From contig CAMBMS010000005.1 of assembly GCA_945868845.1 (NCBI GenBank), positions 1 through 64,000 of the forward strand: DNA of 64,000 nt. Reading direction: 5' to 3'. The notes under the pieces were generated by a model. That model did no database searches. It saw only the letters and a program-made list of their open reading frames with translations, and was not told where the DNA came from. Position 1 is the stretch's first letter; each line of letters begins with the position of its first letter. This stretch comes from Asaia bogorensis (GTDB lineage Bacteria > Pseudomonadota > Alphaproteobacteria > Acetobacterales > Acetobacteraceae). The translations under genes were made by a program, and so were the position numbers. This document shows positions 9,016 to 17,989 of this stretch, in pieces.

Positions 9016-11142
9016 ATGGTCGAGACTCAACTGGTGCGTTACGAAACCGACGGCGATATCGGCATCATTACGGTCGATAATCCGCCGGTGAACGCACTGA
9101 GCCCCGGCGTGGATGACGGCATCCTGGCGGGCCTCGCCCAGGCGAATGCCGATCCCGCGGTGAAGGCGGTGGTGCTGATCGGTGCCGGGCGCAGCTTCAT
9201 CGCCGGGGCCGATATTCGGCAGTTCGGCAAGCGGCCACCGCGCCCGCCCGCGGAGGAGCGGGCGCATGTGATCATCGAGCGCAGCGCCAAGCCGATTGTC
9301 GCAGCCATTCATGGCTACGCGCTGGGCGGGGGACTAGAGCGGGCCATGAGTTGTCACTATCGCATCGCTGTCCCCAGCGCGAAAGTGGGGCTGCCGGAGG
9401 TGCTGATCGGGATTTTACCAGGCAGTGGCGGGACACAGCGGCTGCCTCGGCTAGCCGGGCCGAAGCGAGCATTGGAGATGATAACCTCTGGCCGGCACGT
9501 ATCGGCGGCGGAGGCGAAGGATTACGGCATTCTGGACGAAGTGCTGGCAAACGGGGCGGATTTGCGGGCGGAGGCGGCGGCCTTTGCGCGCAAGATGGTC
9601 GGCAAACCGTTCCGTCGCGTGAGTGAATATAATGACCGGTTGCAGGAAGCGCGCGATGACCCGCGCATGTTCGATGCCATGCGAAAAGCCATCGCGCGGC
9701 GAGCGCGGAACCAGAAAGCACCGTATAATTGCATTCTGGCAGTGGAGGCGGCGTGTTCCCTACCCTTCATGCAGGGGATTGCGCGCGAGCATGAATTGTT
9801 CGCCGAATTAGAGAATACGACTGAGGCGAAGGCACTACGCTATGCGTTCTTTGCCGAGCGGGAATGCGCCAAGATCCCCGATTTGCCACCGGGGGTGAAG
9901 CCGCGCGAAATCAATACGGCGGCAGTAATCGGCGCCGGGACGATGGGTGGTGGTATTGCGATGTCGTTCGCCGATTACGGCGTGCCGGTAAAGGTGCTGG
10001 AGGTTTCGCAGGAAGCACTGGATCGCGGCATGGCGCAGATCAAACATAATTATAGGGTCTCCGTGCAGCGCGGGTCGCTAGCACAGGAGGAGATGGAGCG
10101 GCGACTGGAGCGTATCACGCCAGTGCTCGAATACGAGGACATCAAGAATGCCGATGTGGTAATCGAGGTGGTATTCGAGGATTTGGCGGTGAAACAGCCG
10201 GTATTCGAGAGGCTGGGCAAGGTGATGAAGCCGGGCGCGTTGCTGCTTTCCAACACGTCCGCCATCGATATCGATGCAATCAGTGAACCGGCGCATCGGT
10301 CGGGTGAGGTTGCGGGGGCGCATTTCTTCAGTCCGGCCAATGTGATGAAGCTGCTGGAGGTGGTGAAGGGCGGACCGGAGACGACCTCGCCCGAAGCGCT
10401 GGTGACCACCATGGCGCTGGGGCGGAAAATTGGAAAGATTTCGGTCGTGGCGGGCAATACGGATGGGTTTGTCGCCAACCGTTCGCGGGCGCCGTTCAAT
10501 TCCGAAATGGTGATCCTGCTGGAGGATGGCTGCCTGCCGGCGCAGGTCGACGAGGTGATGATCGATTTCGGCTACCCGATGGGGCCGTTCGCGGTGGGAG
10601 ACCTGGCGGGACTGGATATTTCGGCGGCGGGACGGCGGCGGCGGCTGGCGGCGAATTCAAATTATCGCACGCTTCCCATCGCCGATAAGTTGGTTGAGCT
10701 GGGCCGGTATGGGCAGAAGACCGGCGCCGGCTGGTACCGGTATGAGCAGGGCGACCGCACGCCGCATGTCGATCCGCTCGTGACGGAGCTAATCGAGACG
10801 ATGTCGGCGACCATGGGCAAGGCGCGGCGGGAGTTTTCCAATGAGGAGATCTTGCGCCGGTTACTGTTTAGTTCCGTGAACGAGGCGTGCAAAATTTTGG
10901 AAGAAGGTAAGGCCTATCGGGCATCCGACATCGATGTGATGTGGCTGCATGGTTTCGGATTTCCGCGATATCGCGGAGGGCTAATGTTCTGGGCCGATGG
11001 GATCGGGGTGCGGGATGTTTATAACCAGATCGCGTCCTGGCATCAGCAATATGGCGAGCGTTGGGCGCCCAGCGCATTGCTACGCGAGTTGGCGGAGACG
11101 AATATGCCGCTGCGTGAAGCTAAGCCGAAATTTTATCCGTAA
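9016..11142 (+). CDS. Fused enoyl-CoA hydratase / 3-hydroxyacyl-CoA dehydrogenase
   Basis: This 708-aa multifunctional beta-oxidation enzyme has an N-terminal crotonase domain (residues 1 to about 190) with GRSFIAGADIRQF, HGYALGGGLE and the catalytic segment LPEVLIGILPGSGGTQRLPR. The NAD-binding dehydrogenase domain follows from AAVIGAGTMGGGIAMSFADY, with SNTSAIDIDAI and catalytic HFFSPANVMKLLEVV. Two C-terminal helical domains end in GFGFPRYRGGLMFWAD. It is FadB/FadJ-like and cytoplasmic. It begins a plus-strand run of CoA-related genes, with good RBS spacing from ggagg at 9004-9008. Confidence 0.9.
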   Translation: MVETQLVRYETDGDIGIITVDNPPVNALSPGVDDGILAGLAQANADPAVKAVVLIGAGRSFIAGADIRQFGKRPPRPPAEERAHVIIERSAKPIVAAIHGYALGGGLERAMSCHYRIAVPSAKVGLPEVLIGILPGSGGTQRLPRLAGPKRALEMITSGRHVSAAEAKDYGILDEVLANGADLRAEAAAFARKMVGKPFRRVSEYNDRLQEARDDPRMFDAMRKAIARRARNQKAPYNCILAVEAACSLPFMQGIAREHELFAELENTTEAKALRYAFFAERECAKIPDLPPGVKPREINTAAVIGAGTMGGGIAMSFADYGVPVKVLEVSQEALDRGMAQIKHNYRVSVQRGSLAQEEMERRLERITPVLEYEDIKNADVVIEVVFEDLAVKQPVFERLGKVMKPGALLLSNTSAIDIDAISEPAHRSGEVAGAHFFSPANVMKLLEVVKGGPETTSPEALVTTMALGRKIGKISVVAGNTDGFVANRSRAPFNSEMVILLEDGCLPAQVDEVMIDFGYPMGPFAVGDLAGLDISAAGRRRRLAANSNYRTLPIADKLVELGRYGQKTGAGWYRYEQGDRTPHVDPLVTELIETMSATMGKARREFSNEEILRRLLFSSVNEACKILEEGKAYRASDIDVMWLHGFGFPRYRGGLMFWADGIGVRDVYNQIASWHQQYGERWAPSALLRELAETNMPLREAKPKFYP

Positions 11143-11151
11143 CGGCAGCAC

Positions 11152-11850
11152 ATGATCGATAAGTTTGTCCGCTCCATGGCGGAAGCCATGGATGGGATCA
11201 GGGACGGATCGACCGTTTTGATCGCAGGGTTTGGCGACGTGGGTACTCCGAATGCGCTGATCGACGGGTTAATCGAGCAGGGCGTAACGGGGCTGACGAT
11301 AGTCGCCAATGCCGGCGGGCGGGCGCGCAGTCCGAACGTGCCGGCGCGTGGGCTCACGAGGTTGATCGAGTTGGGGCGGGTGAGGAAGCTGATCTGTTCG
11401 TTCGTGCGCGCCGCCAGCATCGCGGGCGAGGCGATGCGTGAGGGACGGATGGAGGTGGAGGTGGTGCCGCAAGGCACCTTAGCCGAGCGCATCCGGGCCG
11501 CGGGGGCGGGGATTCCAGCGTTCTTTACGCCGACCGGGGCCAGCGCGTTGATCGCAAAAGGCAAGGAAGTTCGGCAATACAGGGGACGCCCGTGCATTTT
11601 GGAAACGGCGATCGAGGGCGATGTGGCGCTAGTGGAGGCGTGGATGGCAGATCGCTGGGGGAATCTGGTCTATCGAGACAGCGGCCGGAATTTTAACCCG
11701 GTGATGGCGACGGCGGCGAAGCTGACGATCGTGCAGACGCATCATGTGTGCGATCTGGGGCAATTACCGGCGAATGAAATCGTAACGCCGGGAATTTTCG
11801 TACATCGCGTGCTGCATGTCGCGGCAGGCGATCCACAATTGCCGGCTTAA
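11152..11850 (+). CDS. 3-oxoacid CoA-transferase, subunit A
   Basis: This is the alpha subunit (232 aa) of a two-component family I CoA-transferase, which moves CoA from a donor such as succinyl-CoA to an acid. The N-terminus IRDGSTVLIAGFGDVGTPNALI and the FFTPTGASALIAKGKEVRQY block are characteristic. The partner is the next gene, 12 bp downstream. The exact acid (3-oxoadipate, acetoacetate or another) cannot be fixed from sequence. The context of a fused beta-oxidation enzyme suggests a catabolic intermediate. Confidence 0.88.
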   Translation: MIDKFVRSMAEAMDGIRDGSTVLIAGFGDVGTPNALIDGLIEQGVTGLTIVANAGGRARSPNVPARGLTRLIELGRVRKLICSFVRAASIAGEAMREGRMEVEVVPQGTLAERIRAAGAGIPAFFTPTGASALIAKGKEVRQYRGRPCILETAIEGDVALVEAWMADRWGNLVYRDSGRNFNPVMATAAKLTIVQTHHVCDLGQLPANEIVTPGIFVHRVLHVAAGDPQLPA

Positions 11851-11862
11851 GGAAGCAGCGGT

Positions 11863-12513
11863 ATGAGCATGCAAAACAAACATTGGGACCGGGTTAGCAT
11901 GGCCGCCCGCGCCGCGCAGGACATACCCGAAGGCTGGTATGTCAATCTAGGGATCGGCATTCCAACCCTGATCGCGGATCATGTGCCGGCGGATCGGGAA
12001 GTGGTGTTCCATTCGGAAAACGGCATCCTCGGAATGGGACCCGCGCCGGAGAAGCACAAGGAAAACCCCTGGCTGATCAATGCTAGTACACAACGTATTT
12101 CGTTGCGTGCTGGCGGGAGTTATATGCACCACGCCGATAGTTTTGGTATCGTGCGAGGTGGACATCTCGATCTGTGCGTATTGGGTGGGTTTCAGGTGGC
12201 GGAGAATGGAGATCTAGCGAACTGGGCGCAGTCGGCCAATGAGTCGGGGGGCCAGATCGGCGGGGCGATGGACCTGGCAGTGGGCGCTAAACGTGTTTGG
12301 GTGGTGATGGAACACACCACTAAGGACGGCCATGCGCGTATCCTAAAGCGTTGTTCCTATCCGCTGACAGCGGAAAGCTGCGTCAGCCGGGTTTATACCA
12401 ATCTCGCGGTAATGGATTTAACGCCGAAAGGCTTCGTGGTGATCGACATGGCGCCGAATTTAAATTTCGATGAGTTGCAGGCACAGTCTGACGTTACCCT
12501 ACATCGATCTTGA
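11863..12513 (+). CDS. 3-oxoacid CoA-transferase, subunit B
   Basis: This beta subunit (216 aa) carries the catalytic glutamate in FHSENGILGMGP (E52), which forms the glutamyl-CoA thioester in this family. YVNLGIGIPTLIADH and the AMDLAVGAKRVWVVMEHT block are also typical. It forms a heteromer with the preceding subunit A. The start is the ATG at 11863. A second ATG two codons later would also work. Both subunits are complete. Confidence 0.9.
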   Translation: MSMQNKHWDRVSMAARAAQDIPEGWYVNLGIGIPTLIADHVPADREVVFHSENGILGMGPAPEKHKENPWLINASTQRISLRAGGSYMHHADSFGIVRGGHLDLCVLGGFQVAENGDLANWAQSANESGGQIGGAMDLAVGAKRVWVVMEHTTKDGHARILKRCSYPLTAESCVSRVYTNLAVMDLTPKGFVVIDMAPNLNFDELQAQSDVTLHRS

Positions 12514-12528
12514 ATAGGAGACGACCAA

Positions 12529-13734
12529 ATGCGTATTACCAAGATCGAGGATTTACATTGCGATGCCGGCTGGCGGCATTTTTCTTTTTTGAAGATCACC
12601 ACCGACATGGGGATCGTTGGCTGGTCGGAATACATGGAGCGGTTCGGCACGTCGGGGCTGACGCACGTAATTCATGGATTGGGGGCAAAGCTGATCGGGC
12701 AGGACCCGCGGCCGGTGGAAAAGCATACGGCATATCTGCACGGCGTCGTGCGGCAGGTGCAGGGAGGCATCGCGCAACAGGCGATCGCGGCAATCGAGAA
12801 TGCGTTGGTCGATATCAAGGCGAAGGCGCTCGGCATTCCGGTTTATGAATTACTAGGCGGACCGATCCGCGACCGGCTGGACCTTTACTGGTCTCATTGC
12901 GGCTATGTGCGGGTGCGGTGGTCCGACCAAGTGACGGCTTGGACGGGCAAGGAGCCGATCCGCAACCTCACTGACGTGAAGGAACATGCGAAGGAAGTGG
13001 CGGGGCTAGGCTTCAAGGGGTTAAAGACCAACCCGATGCTGTTCGATTCCGACCCACCGGTGGTGCATATGCCAGGCTTCAATGGATCGTCCGGGCATCC
13101 AGCATTGAATATCGACAAACGGGTGGTAAATGCGATTGTCGACCAAATGGCGGCGTTCCGTGATGGAGCAGGAGCAGAAATGAATCTGCATCTCGATTTA
13201 AATTTCAATTACAAGACTGAAGGCTATATCCGCATCGCGCAGGCGATGGAGCAGTTCGATCTGTCCTGGTTGGAAATGGATATGTACGACCCTGCGGCGT
13301 TGGCATCGATCCGCCGGTCGTCGAAGACGCGGATTGCTTCGTGCGAATCCTTATTCCACCGACGGCAATACCGGCCGTTCTTTGAGCAGCAGGCCGTAGA
13401 TGTGGCGATCATCGACGTGCCCTGGAATGGTATTTTGGAAAGCGCGAAGATCGCAGCGCTGGCGGATGCGTATGAGATCAATATCGCACCGCATAATTTT
13501 AATGGCCATCTGGGCTCACTGATGAGCGCTCATCTCTGTGCGGCGGTGCCGAATTTTCGGGTGATGGAGATCGATATCGAGGATGTTCCGTGGAAGGACT
13601 CGTTGGTAACCAATCTGCCGGTGGTAGATAATGGGCAGTTGCTCATCCCGACCGGAATCGGATGGGGCGCGGAGGTAAATGAGAATGCAGTACGTGCTCA
13701 TCCGCCTAAGAGCGGCGGCGCCGGCGCGCAGTAA
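12529..13734 (+). CDS. Enolase-superfamily enzyme (mandelate racemase/muconate lactonizing type)
   Basis: This 401-aa protein has the capping domain (GIVGWSEY) and the (beta/alpha)7-beta barrel of the MR/MLE group. The three metal ligands fit D in LHLDLNFNY, E in SWLEMDMYD and E in ASCESLF. A lysine in GFKGLKTN and a histidine in APHNFNGH are candidate acid/base residues. Such enzymes abstract a proton next to a carboxylate, usually in acid-sugar dehydration or racemisation. The substrate is not predictable. It sits in the CoA-transferase run, with an SDR and a TIM-barrel isomerase after it. Confidence 0.85.
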   Translation: MRITKIEDLHCDAGWRHFSFLKITTDMGIVGWSEYMERFGTSGLTHVIHGLGAKLIGQDPRPVEKHTAYLHGVVRQVQGGIAQQAIAAIENALVDIKAKALGIPVYELLGGPIRDRLDLYWSHCGYVRVRWSDQVTAWTGKEPIRNLTDVKEHAKEVAGLGFKGLKTNPMLFDSDPPVVHMPGFNGSSGHPALNIDKRVVNAIVDQMAAFRDGAGAEMNLHLDLNFNYKTEGYIRIAQAMEQFDLSWLEMDMYDPAALASIRRSSKTRIASCESLFHRRQYRPFFEQQAVDVAIIDVPWNGILESAKIAALADAYEINIAPHNFNGHLGSLMSAHLCAAVPNFRVMEIDIEDVPWKDSLVTNLPVVDNGQLLIPTGIGWGAEVNENAVRAHPPKSGGAGAQ

Positions 13735-13749
13735 AAGGGGGGAGTGATA

Positions 13750-14496
13750 ATGTCCGATCGTATGCGAGGACGGCGCGTGTTGATTACCGGTGGGGCCTCC
13801 GGCATTGGGCGCGCCACAGCGTTGATGCTGCATAAGGCGGGGGCCACGGTGGCGGTGCTGGATCGAAGCGCCGACGCGGCGACGGAAGTGGCGGCGGCGT
13901 GCAACGGGCACGCCATAGTGGCTGATGTGTCCAACGAGGCGAGCGTGCGCCAGGCAGTTGACGCGGCGGCCACGAAGCTCGACGGGTTGGATGGCGTGGT
14001 GAATGCCGCTGGCATCTTCGATCCGGCAATGATGATGGAGACCGACCTTGCGCTGTGGCAGCGTACGTTCGCGGTGAACATGACAGGGGTGTTTCTCGTG
14101 TGTAAGGCCGCCGTGCCGCATCTGCGGCGTGCGGGCAAGGGAAGTATTGTGAATATAGCCTCTGGTGTTGGCTTGCAGCCGACCGGGGCGGGTGGGGCGG
14201 CCTATGCGGCATCCAAGGCGGGGGTAATCGGGTTGACGCGCTCCATTGCCGCCGAACTGGCCCCCGCAATCAGGGTGAATGCGGTGTGCCCCGGGGCGGT
14301 GGAAACACCAATGACAGCAGGGTTTTTGCGCAATGCGGATGGGATTGTCGATCCAGCTATCGCCAGTCGCTATGCAATGCGCCGACCGGCGCAGCCGGAG
14401 GAAATTGCCGAAGGCATTTTGTTCCTGCTGGGCCATGAGGCTTCGTTCGTGACCGGTGTGGCGCTGGCGGTGGATGGCGGGCGGACGTTCCACTGA
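13750..14496 (+). CDS. Short-chain dehydrogenase/reductase
   Basis: This classical SDR (248 aa) has the nucleotide-binding TGGASGIGRAT, the NAAG motif, an active-site YAASK and a C-terminal TGVALAVDGG. It is an NAD(P)-dependent alcohol or 3-oxoacyl oxidoreductase. I chose the ATG at 13750 because a purine-rich site (ggggggag, 13737-13744) lies just upstream. A GTG two codons earlier is possible. The TGA stop overlaps the ATG of the next gene, so the two are coupled. Confidence 0.88.
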   Translation: MSDRMRGRRVLITGGASGIGRATALMLHKAGATVAVLDRSADAATEVAAACNGHAIVADVSNEASVRQAVDAAATKLDGLDGVVNAAGIFDPAMMMETDLALWQRTFAVNMTGVFLVCKAAVPHLRRAGKGSIVNIASGVGLQPTGAGGAAYAASKAGVIGLTRSIAAELAPAIRVNAVCPGAVETPMTAGFLRNADGIVDPAIASRYAMRRPAQPEEIAEGILFLLGHEASFVTGVALAVDGGRTFH

Positions 14497-15257
14497 TGCA
14501 TGTAGCGCCATCCGATCCGATCGGTGTCGATCTCAGCCGGCCCGCGCGACTGGAGGGCGGGATTGTGTGGGCTACGGCGCACGGCGTGCAGTATATCGAT
14601 ATCCAGTTGGATACCGAGGAGAGCGCATTTACCCAATTTGACGACGCACGCACAACCAGGGTACGCGCGGCGCCTGAACCGGACGGCATGCATCTGGGGT
14701 TTCATACGCTGTCGGCAGAGAGTGTGACGGACTATTCGCGCCTGGGGTCGGAATGGGCGGTGCTGCATGTCGGGTATCTTTTCACTTCGGTTGTAAAGCC
14801 GCGCATGCAGGCAGGGTTGGATCGGTTGCAGAGAATTGCGAATTACGCAGCGAAGCGTGGGGTGCACATCCTGCTGGAAAATTTGAACAAGGAGCCGACA
14901 CTAGCGGAGGCACATTACCACGCCCACATAGTGGAAGAGTCACTATTTTATTATGAACGAGTCGGAACGCAGACATTTTGGCCTTCGTTTACCGCTAATC
15001 ATGCGCCTCTGGGGCCGCAAGAAGTGGCGGGGTTTGTCTACGCGCTGCCCTGGGAGAGCGTGACGCAGGTGCGGTTGGCGAATTGTTTTCGCAACGGTCA
15101 TAATCAATATCTGCCGCCGAACCAGGAAAAATTAGATTTTCCCAACACGTTCCACGGCACCGAAGCCACAGGCATCATCAGCCATTACATGAATGCGTTT
15201 GGCCCACTGGCGAATATGCCGGCGGCGCGTGATACGCTGGCCACAATGGCCGAATAG
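14496..15257 (+). CDS. Sugar phosphate isomerase/epimerase-like TIM-barrel protein
   Basis: The protein (253 aa) fits the xylose-isomerase-like TIM barrel family (AP endonuclease 2 fold). Features are LGSEWAVLHVGYLF, a central ILLENLNKEPTLAEAHYHAH with acidic and His metal-ligand candidates, and TFWPSFTANHAPLG. It overlaps the SDR stop by one base. Together with the enolase-superfamily enzyme and SDR it suggests processing of a hydroxylated acid. No specific substrate is visible, and family assignment is moderate. Confidence 0.65.
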   Translation: MHVAPSDPIGVDLSRPARLEGGIVWATAHGVQYIDIQLDTEESAFTQFDDARTTRVRAAPEPDGMHLGFHTLSAESVTDYSRLGSEWAVLHVGYLFTSVVKPRMQAGLDRLQRIANYAAKRGVHILLENLNKEPTLAEAHYHAHIVEESLFYYERVGTQTFWPSFTANHAPLGPQEVAGFVYALPWESVTQVRLANCFRNGHNQYLPPNQEKLDFPNTFHGTEATGIISHYMNAFGPLANMPAARDTLATMAE

Positions 15258-15276
15258 AAAACCGAGGAGAAAGAAG

Positions 15277-15669
15277 ATGCCTGATGTCGCTGGCACCTGG
15301 CGTTATATTACCTGCACCGCACATGATGGGAAGGGCAACAAACTGCCCGATCCGTATAGCCCGCTGACCGAAGGGCGGCTGTATCTTTCCGCCGATGGTC
15401 GGATGATGTCAGTACTGTGTGATCACGCGCAAGATTTCGCGCCGGGGCAGGCGCGATTTTATTCGTCTTATTGCGGACGCTATAGTAGCGATGGCGGCAC
15501 GCTGATTACGAAGGTGTACGCGGCATCCGATCCTTCCCGAGTGGGTGGGGAACAAGTGCGGGGCGTCCGGTTCGAAGGAGAGCGCATGGTGCTCTCACCA
15601 CCGCCAGCAAAAATGGGCGATGTAATGCAGCATCGCGAGATTTACTGGGAACGACTTTCCTCCATCTGA
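15277..15669 (+). CDS. Lipocalin-like domain protein
   Basis: This 130-aa protein has the single lipocalin-like domain pattern: GTWRYITC at the start, GRLYLSADGRMMSVLCDH in the middle, an YCGRYSSDGGTLITKV strand pair and a C-terminal EIYWER. It has no signal peptide and is expected in the cytoplasm. It may bind a small hydrophobic ligand, but the role is unproven. The start is the ATG at 15277 behind a clear gaggaga site. It lies between the TIM-barrel gene and cinA, both close by. Confidence 0.75.
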   Translation: MPDVAGTWRYITCTAHDGKGNKLPDPYSPLTEGRLYLSADGRMMSVLCDHAQDFAPGQARFYSSYCGRYSSDGGTLITKVYAASDPSRVGGEQVRGVRFEGERMVLSPPPAKMGDVMQHREIYWERLSSI

Positions 15670-15682
15670 CGGAATTGCAGCA

Positions 15683-16951
15683 ATGCGCATCGAAATCATC
15701 TGTACGGGCGACGAAGTCCTGACCGGCAAGATCGTCAATTCCAATTTTTCCTACATGAGCCAGAAGCTGGAGGATGTAGGGCTGTCGGTGATCTGGGGCA
15801 CCACGGTCGGGGATGACCGGACGGCGTTGCTGGAGGCGTTCCAGCTGGCATCCGCGCGGGCGGACGCGGTGATCGTCAATGGTGGGCTGGGGCCGACGGT
15901 GGATGATCTTTCGCAGGAGATTGCCGCCCGGGCAGCTGGTGTTGAACTCGTCTTGAACGAGGAGTGGCTGGTGAAGATGGAAAATTTCTTTACCAAGCGG
16001 GCGCGCATAATGCCGCCCAACAATCGCAAGCAGGCGATGCTACCCGCCACAGCAGAGATGATCGATAATCCGATCGGTACCGCGTGCGGCTTTGCCGTCG
16101 ATATCGGCAAAGCACGATTTTATTTTACCCCTGGTGTGCCACGCGAATTGCGGGGGATGCTGGAAGAACAGATCTTGCCACGTCTATTGGCCAAGGCCGG
16201 TGCGCCCGGTGTGATTACCCTGAAGCGGTTCCATTCCTACGGTATTGGGGAATCGCATGCCGATAGCCTGCTGGCCGGGGTAGAGGAGATGGTGGCGGAT
16301 GGCTCCGTCAAACTTGGCTTCCGGGCGCATTATCCGCAACTGGAAACCAAACTGACGATTCGAGGCGTCGATGATGCCGATATCGCACGGAAACTGGCGC
16401 CGGTGCAGGCGGAAGTACGCAAGCGGCTCGGAAATTTTATTTTGGCCGAAGACGATAAGACCTTGGAAGGCGTGATCCTGGCCGAGTTACTGGCCCGGCA
16501 AGGGCGGCTGGCGATGGTAGAGACATTTACTTCCGGGCAGATTGCCGCGCGGTTCGGCCCCTTGATGGACGCTGAAAAAATATTTGCGCGCGGGATCGTG
16601 GCGCGTGATCGCAGTGATTTGAATGCAGCGCTGGGACTGATCGATGCATCAGTGGGTGAGTTTACCGAGGAAGCGGCCGGGGCCATCGCACGAGCAATGC
16701 TCGCGGATTCCAGGGTAACGCATGTGCTGGTATCCCTGATCGACCTGGATGAGGGACCGGACCGGATCGATTTCGGCGGCACGTTGTGGACGGCGATCGC
16801 GTCCGGCCACGAAGTGATTGTCCGCCGCTCGCGCATCCTGGGCGGGCGGGAATGGGTACGTTTGGGGGCGGTGGAAATGGGACTGGATTGCCTGCGGCGC
16901 TATTTGCAGGGCTTGCCCGTGATCGAACGGATCGATTTCGAGAAGACCTGA
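15683..16951 (+). CDS. cinA: CinA-family protein with degenerate amidase motif
   Basis: The protein (422 aa) has the two-domain CinA layout. The N-terminal MoCF-like domain has CTGDEVLTGKIVNSN, VIVNGGLGPTVDDLSQE and FYFTPGVPRELRGM, as in the ADP-ribose/NAD-type pyrophosphatase. The C-terminal domain should carry the AESCTGG motif of nicotinamide-nucleotide amidase, but reads VETFTSG (near residue 277), so the signature serine and cysteine are replaced. The amidase half is probably inactive or changed. The gene lies 13 bp after the lipocalin-like gene, in a catabolic run, which is unusual. Confidence 0.85.
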   Translation: MRIEIICTGDEVLTGKIVNSNFSYMSQKLEDVGLSVIWGTTVGDDRTALLEAFQLASARADAVIVNGGLGPTVDDLSQEIAARAAGVELVLNEEWLVKMENFFTKRARIMPPNNRKQAMLPATAEMIDNPIGTACGFAVDIGKARFYFTPGVPRELRGMLEEQILPRLLAKAGAPGVITLKRFHSYGIGESHADSLLAGVEEMVADGSVKLGFRAHYPQLETKLTIRGVDDADIARKLAPVQAEVRKRLGNFILAEDDKTLEGVILAELLARQGRLAMVETFTSGQIAARFGPLMDAEKIFARGIVARDRSDLNAALGLIDASVGEFTEEAAGAIARAMLADSRVTHVLVSLIDLDEGPDRIDFGGTLWTAIASGHEVIVRRSRILGGREWVRLGAVEMGLDCLRRYLQGLPVIERIDFEKT

Positions 16952-16958
16952 GGCACCA

Positions 16959-17132
16959 CTATGGGTTTTTTTTGCCGTCCAGCACGGCTTGGCGGAGCAC
17001 CTCAGCGCGGACATCGTTCGCTTTCTGCGCCGCGGTGCGGGCATGGCGGATACGGTTTTCTCGCGCAGTCTGGTTTTCTTCGGCCCGCGTGCGTTGCTTC
17101 TTCGCCCGGCGGAGGTTGACGATTTCTCCCAT
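16959..17132 (-). CDS. DUF4169 family small protein
   Basis: This 57-aa minus-strand reading frame begins MGEIVNLRRAKKQRTRAEEE and continues through NRIRHARTAAQK to LDGKKNP and a TAG stop. The MGEIVNLRRAKK start, the N-R-x-R-H-x-R-T block and the C-terminal LDG are the signature of the alphaproteobacterial DUF4169 family. It is very basic and mostly helical, with unknown function. It sits between cinA (convergent, 7 bp apart) and the dienelactone hydrolase (divergent, 64 bp). The GTTTTTTTT run near its stop encodes the KKN lysines. Confidence 0.85.
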   Translation of the reverse strand: MGEIVNLRRAKKQRTRAEENQTARENRIRHARTAAQKANDVRAEVLRQAVLDGKKNP

Positions 17133-17196
17133 CTGGTCATCCTGCCGGGCGCGGTCTATTCACGCAACGGGCAATCCATGTAACGGGAGGTTTTAA

Positions 17197-17862
17197 GTGA
17201 GCGGTTTTATCGAATTGACTGCATCCGACGGGTTCAAATTGGCGGCCTATAGCGCCGGTCCGACGGCTGCGAAGGCGGGGATTGTCGTCATCCAGGAAAT
17301 TTTCGGAGTCAACAACCATATCCGTAACATGTGCGAACGCTTTTCCGCGCATGGCTACGCGGTGGTAGCACCGGCTGTTTATGATCGCGTGCAGCGCGGT
17401 TTCGAGGTGGGCTACACGGCGGACGATATCGCCACGGGCCGCGATGTGCGCATGAAATTGAACGATACGCAGCTGATGCTGGATGTGGAAGCGGCGGCAA
17501 AATTCCTGGCGCCACGCAAGCTGGGCATCGTCGGTTATTGCTTCGGCGGCACGGTGGCCTGGTGGGGCACCACGCGGTCTACGAGCTTCTCAGCCGCGGC
17601 GTCCTGGTATGGTGGCGGCGTGGCAGGGACGAAGGATGAGAAGCCGAATTGTCCAGTGCAATTTCATCTCGGCGAAAAAGATGCCTCCATTCCGCAAGCC
17701 GATATCGATGCCATTCGTGCCGCGCAGCCGAAGGCGGAGACATTTGTCTATTCCGGGGCTCAGCATGGCTTCGGCTGTGACGAACGGGGTAGCTACACCG
17801 AGGCCGATTACGAAGTGGCGCAAAAGCGGACCTTGGATTTTTTTGCCAAAAATCTGCGTTGA
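17197..17862 (+). CDS. Dienelactone hydrolase family protein
   Basis: This alpha/beta hydrolase (221 aa) has the dienelactone hydrolase pattern. The nucleophile is Cys in GYCFGGTVAWWG, an acid is in the LGEKDASIP segment, and the catalytic His is in GAQHGFGCDERG. The family opens muconate-derived lactones, though many members have other esters as substrates. The start is GTG at 17197, with acgggagg 7 bp upstream. It is followed, 127 bp later, by an acyl-CoA dehydrogenase gene. Confidence 0.9.
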   Translation: MSGFIELTASDGFKLAAYSAGPTAAKAGIVVIQEIFGVNNHIRNMCERFSAHGYAVVAPAVYDRVQRGFEVGYTADDIATGRDVRMKLNDTQLMLDVEAAAKFLAPRKLGIVGYCFGGTVAWWGTTRSTSFSAAASWYGGGVAGTKDEKPNCPVQFHLGEKDASIPQADIDAIRAAQPKAETFVYSGAQHGFGCDERGSYTEADYEVAQKRTLDFFAKNLR

Positions 17863-17989
17863 ATTTGGTCTGGTGAACGACCGCATGGTGGAGCAATGCT
17901 CCCCACGCCGTTATCATATTTTCCGCGCCTGTGTTTGATAGGCGGCGGATTTTGCGTTAAACAAGGTCGATGCGACGGGAGCGATAGAG

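Noticed and set aside
16961-16975. T-run after cinA read as its terminator
   Set aside because: It has no GC-rich stem before it, and it encodes the lysines at the end of the DUF4169 gene on the other strand.
16989-17183. Small plus-strand frame of 64 codons
   Set aside because: The opposite strand carries the recognisable DUF4169 gene. The plus frame has no family features.
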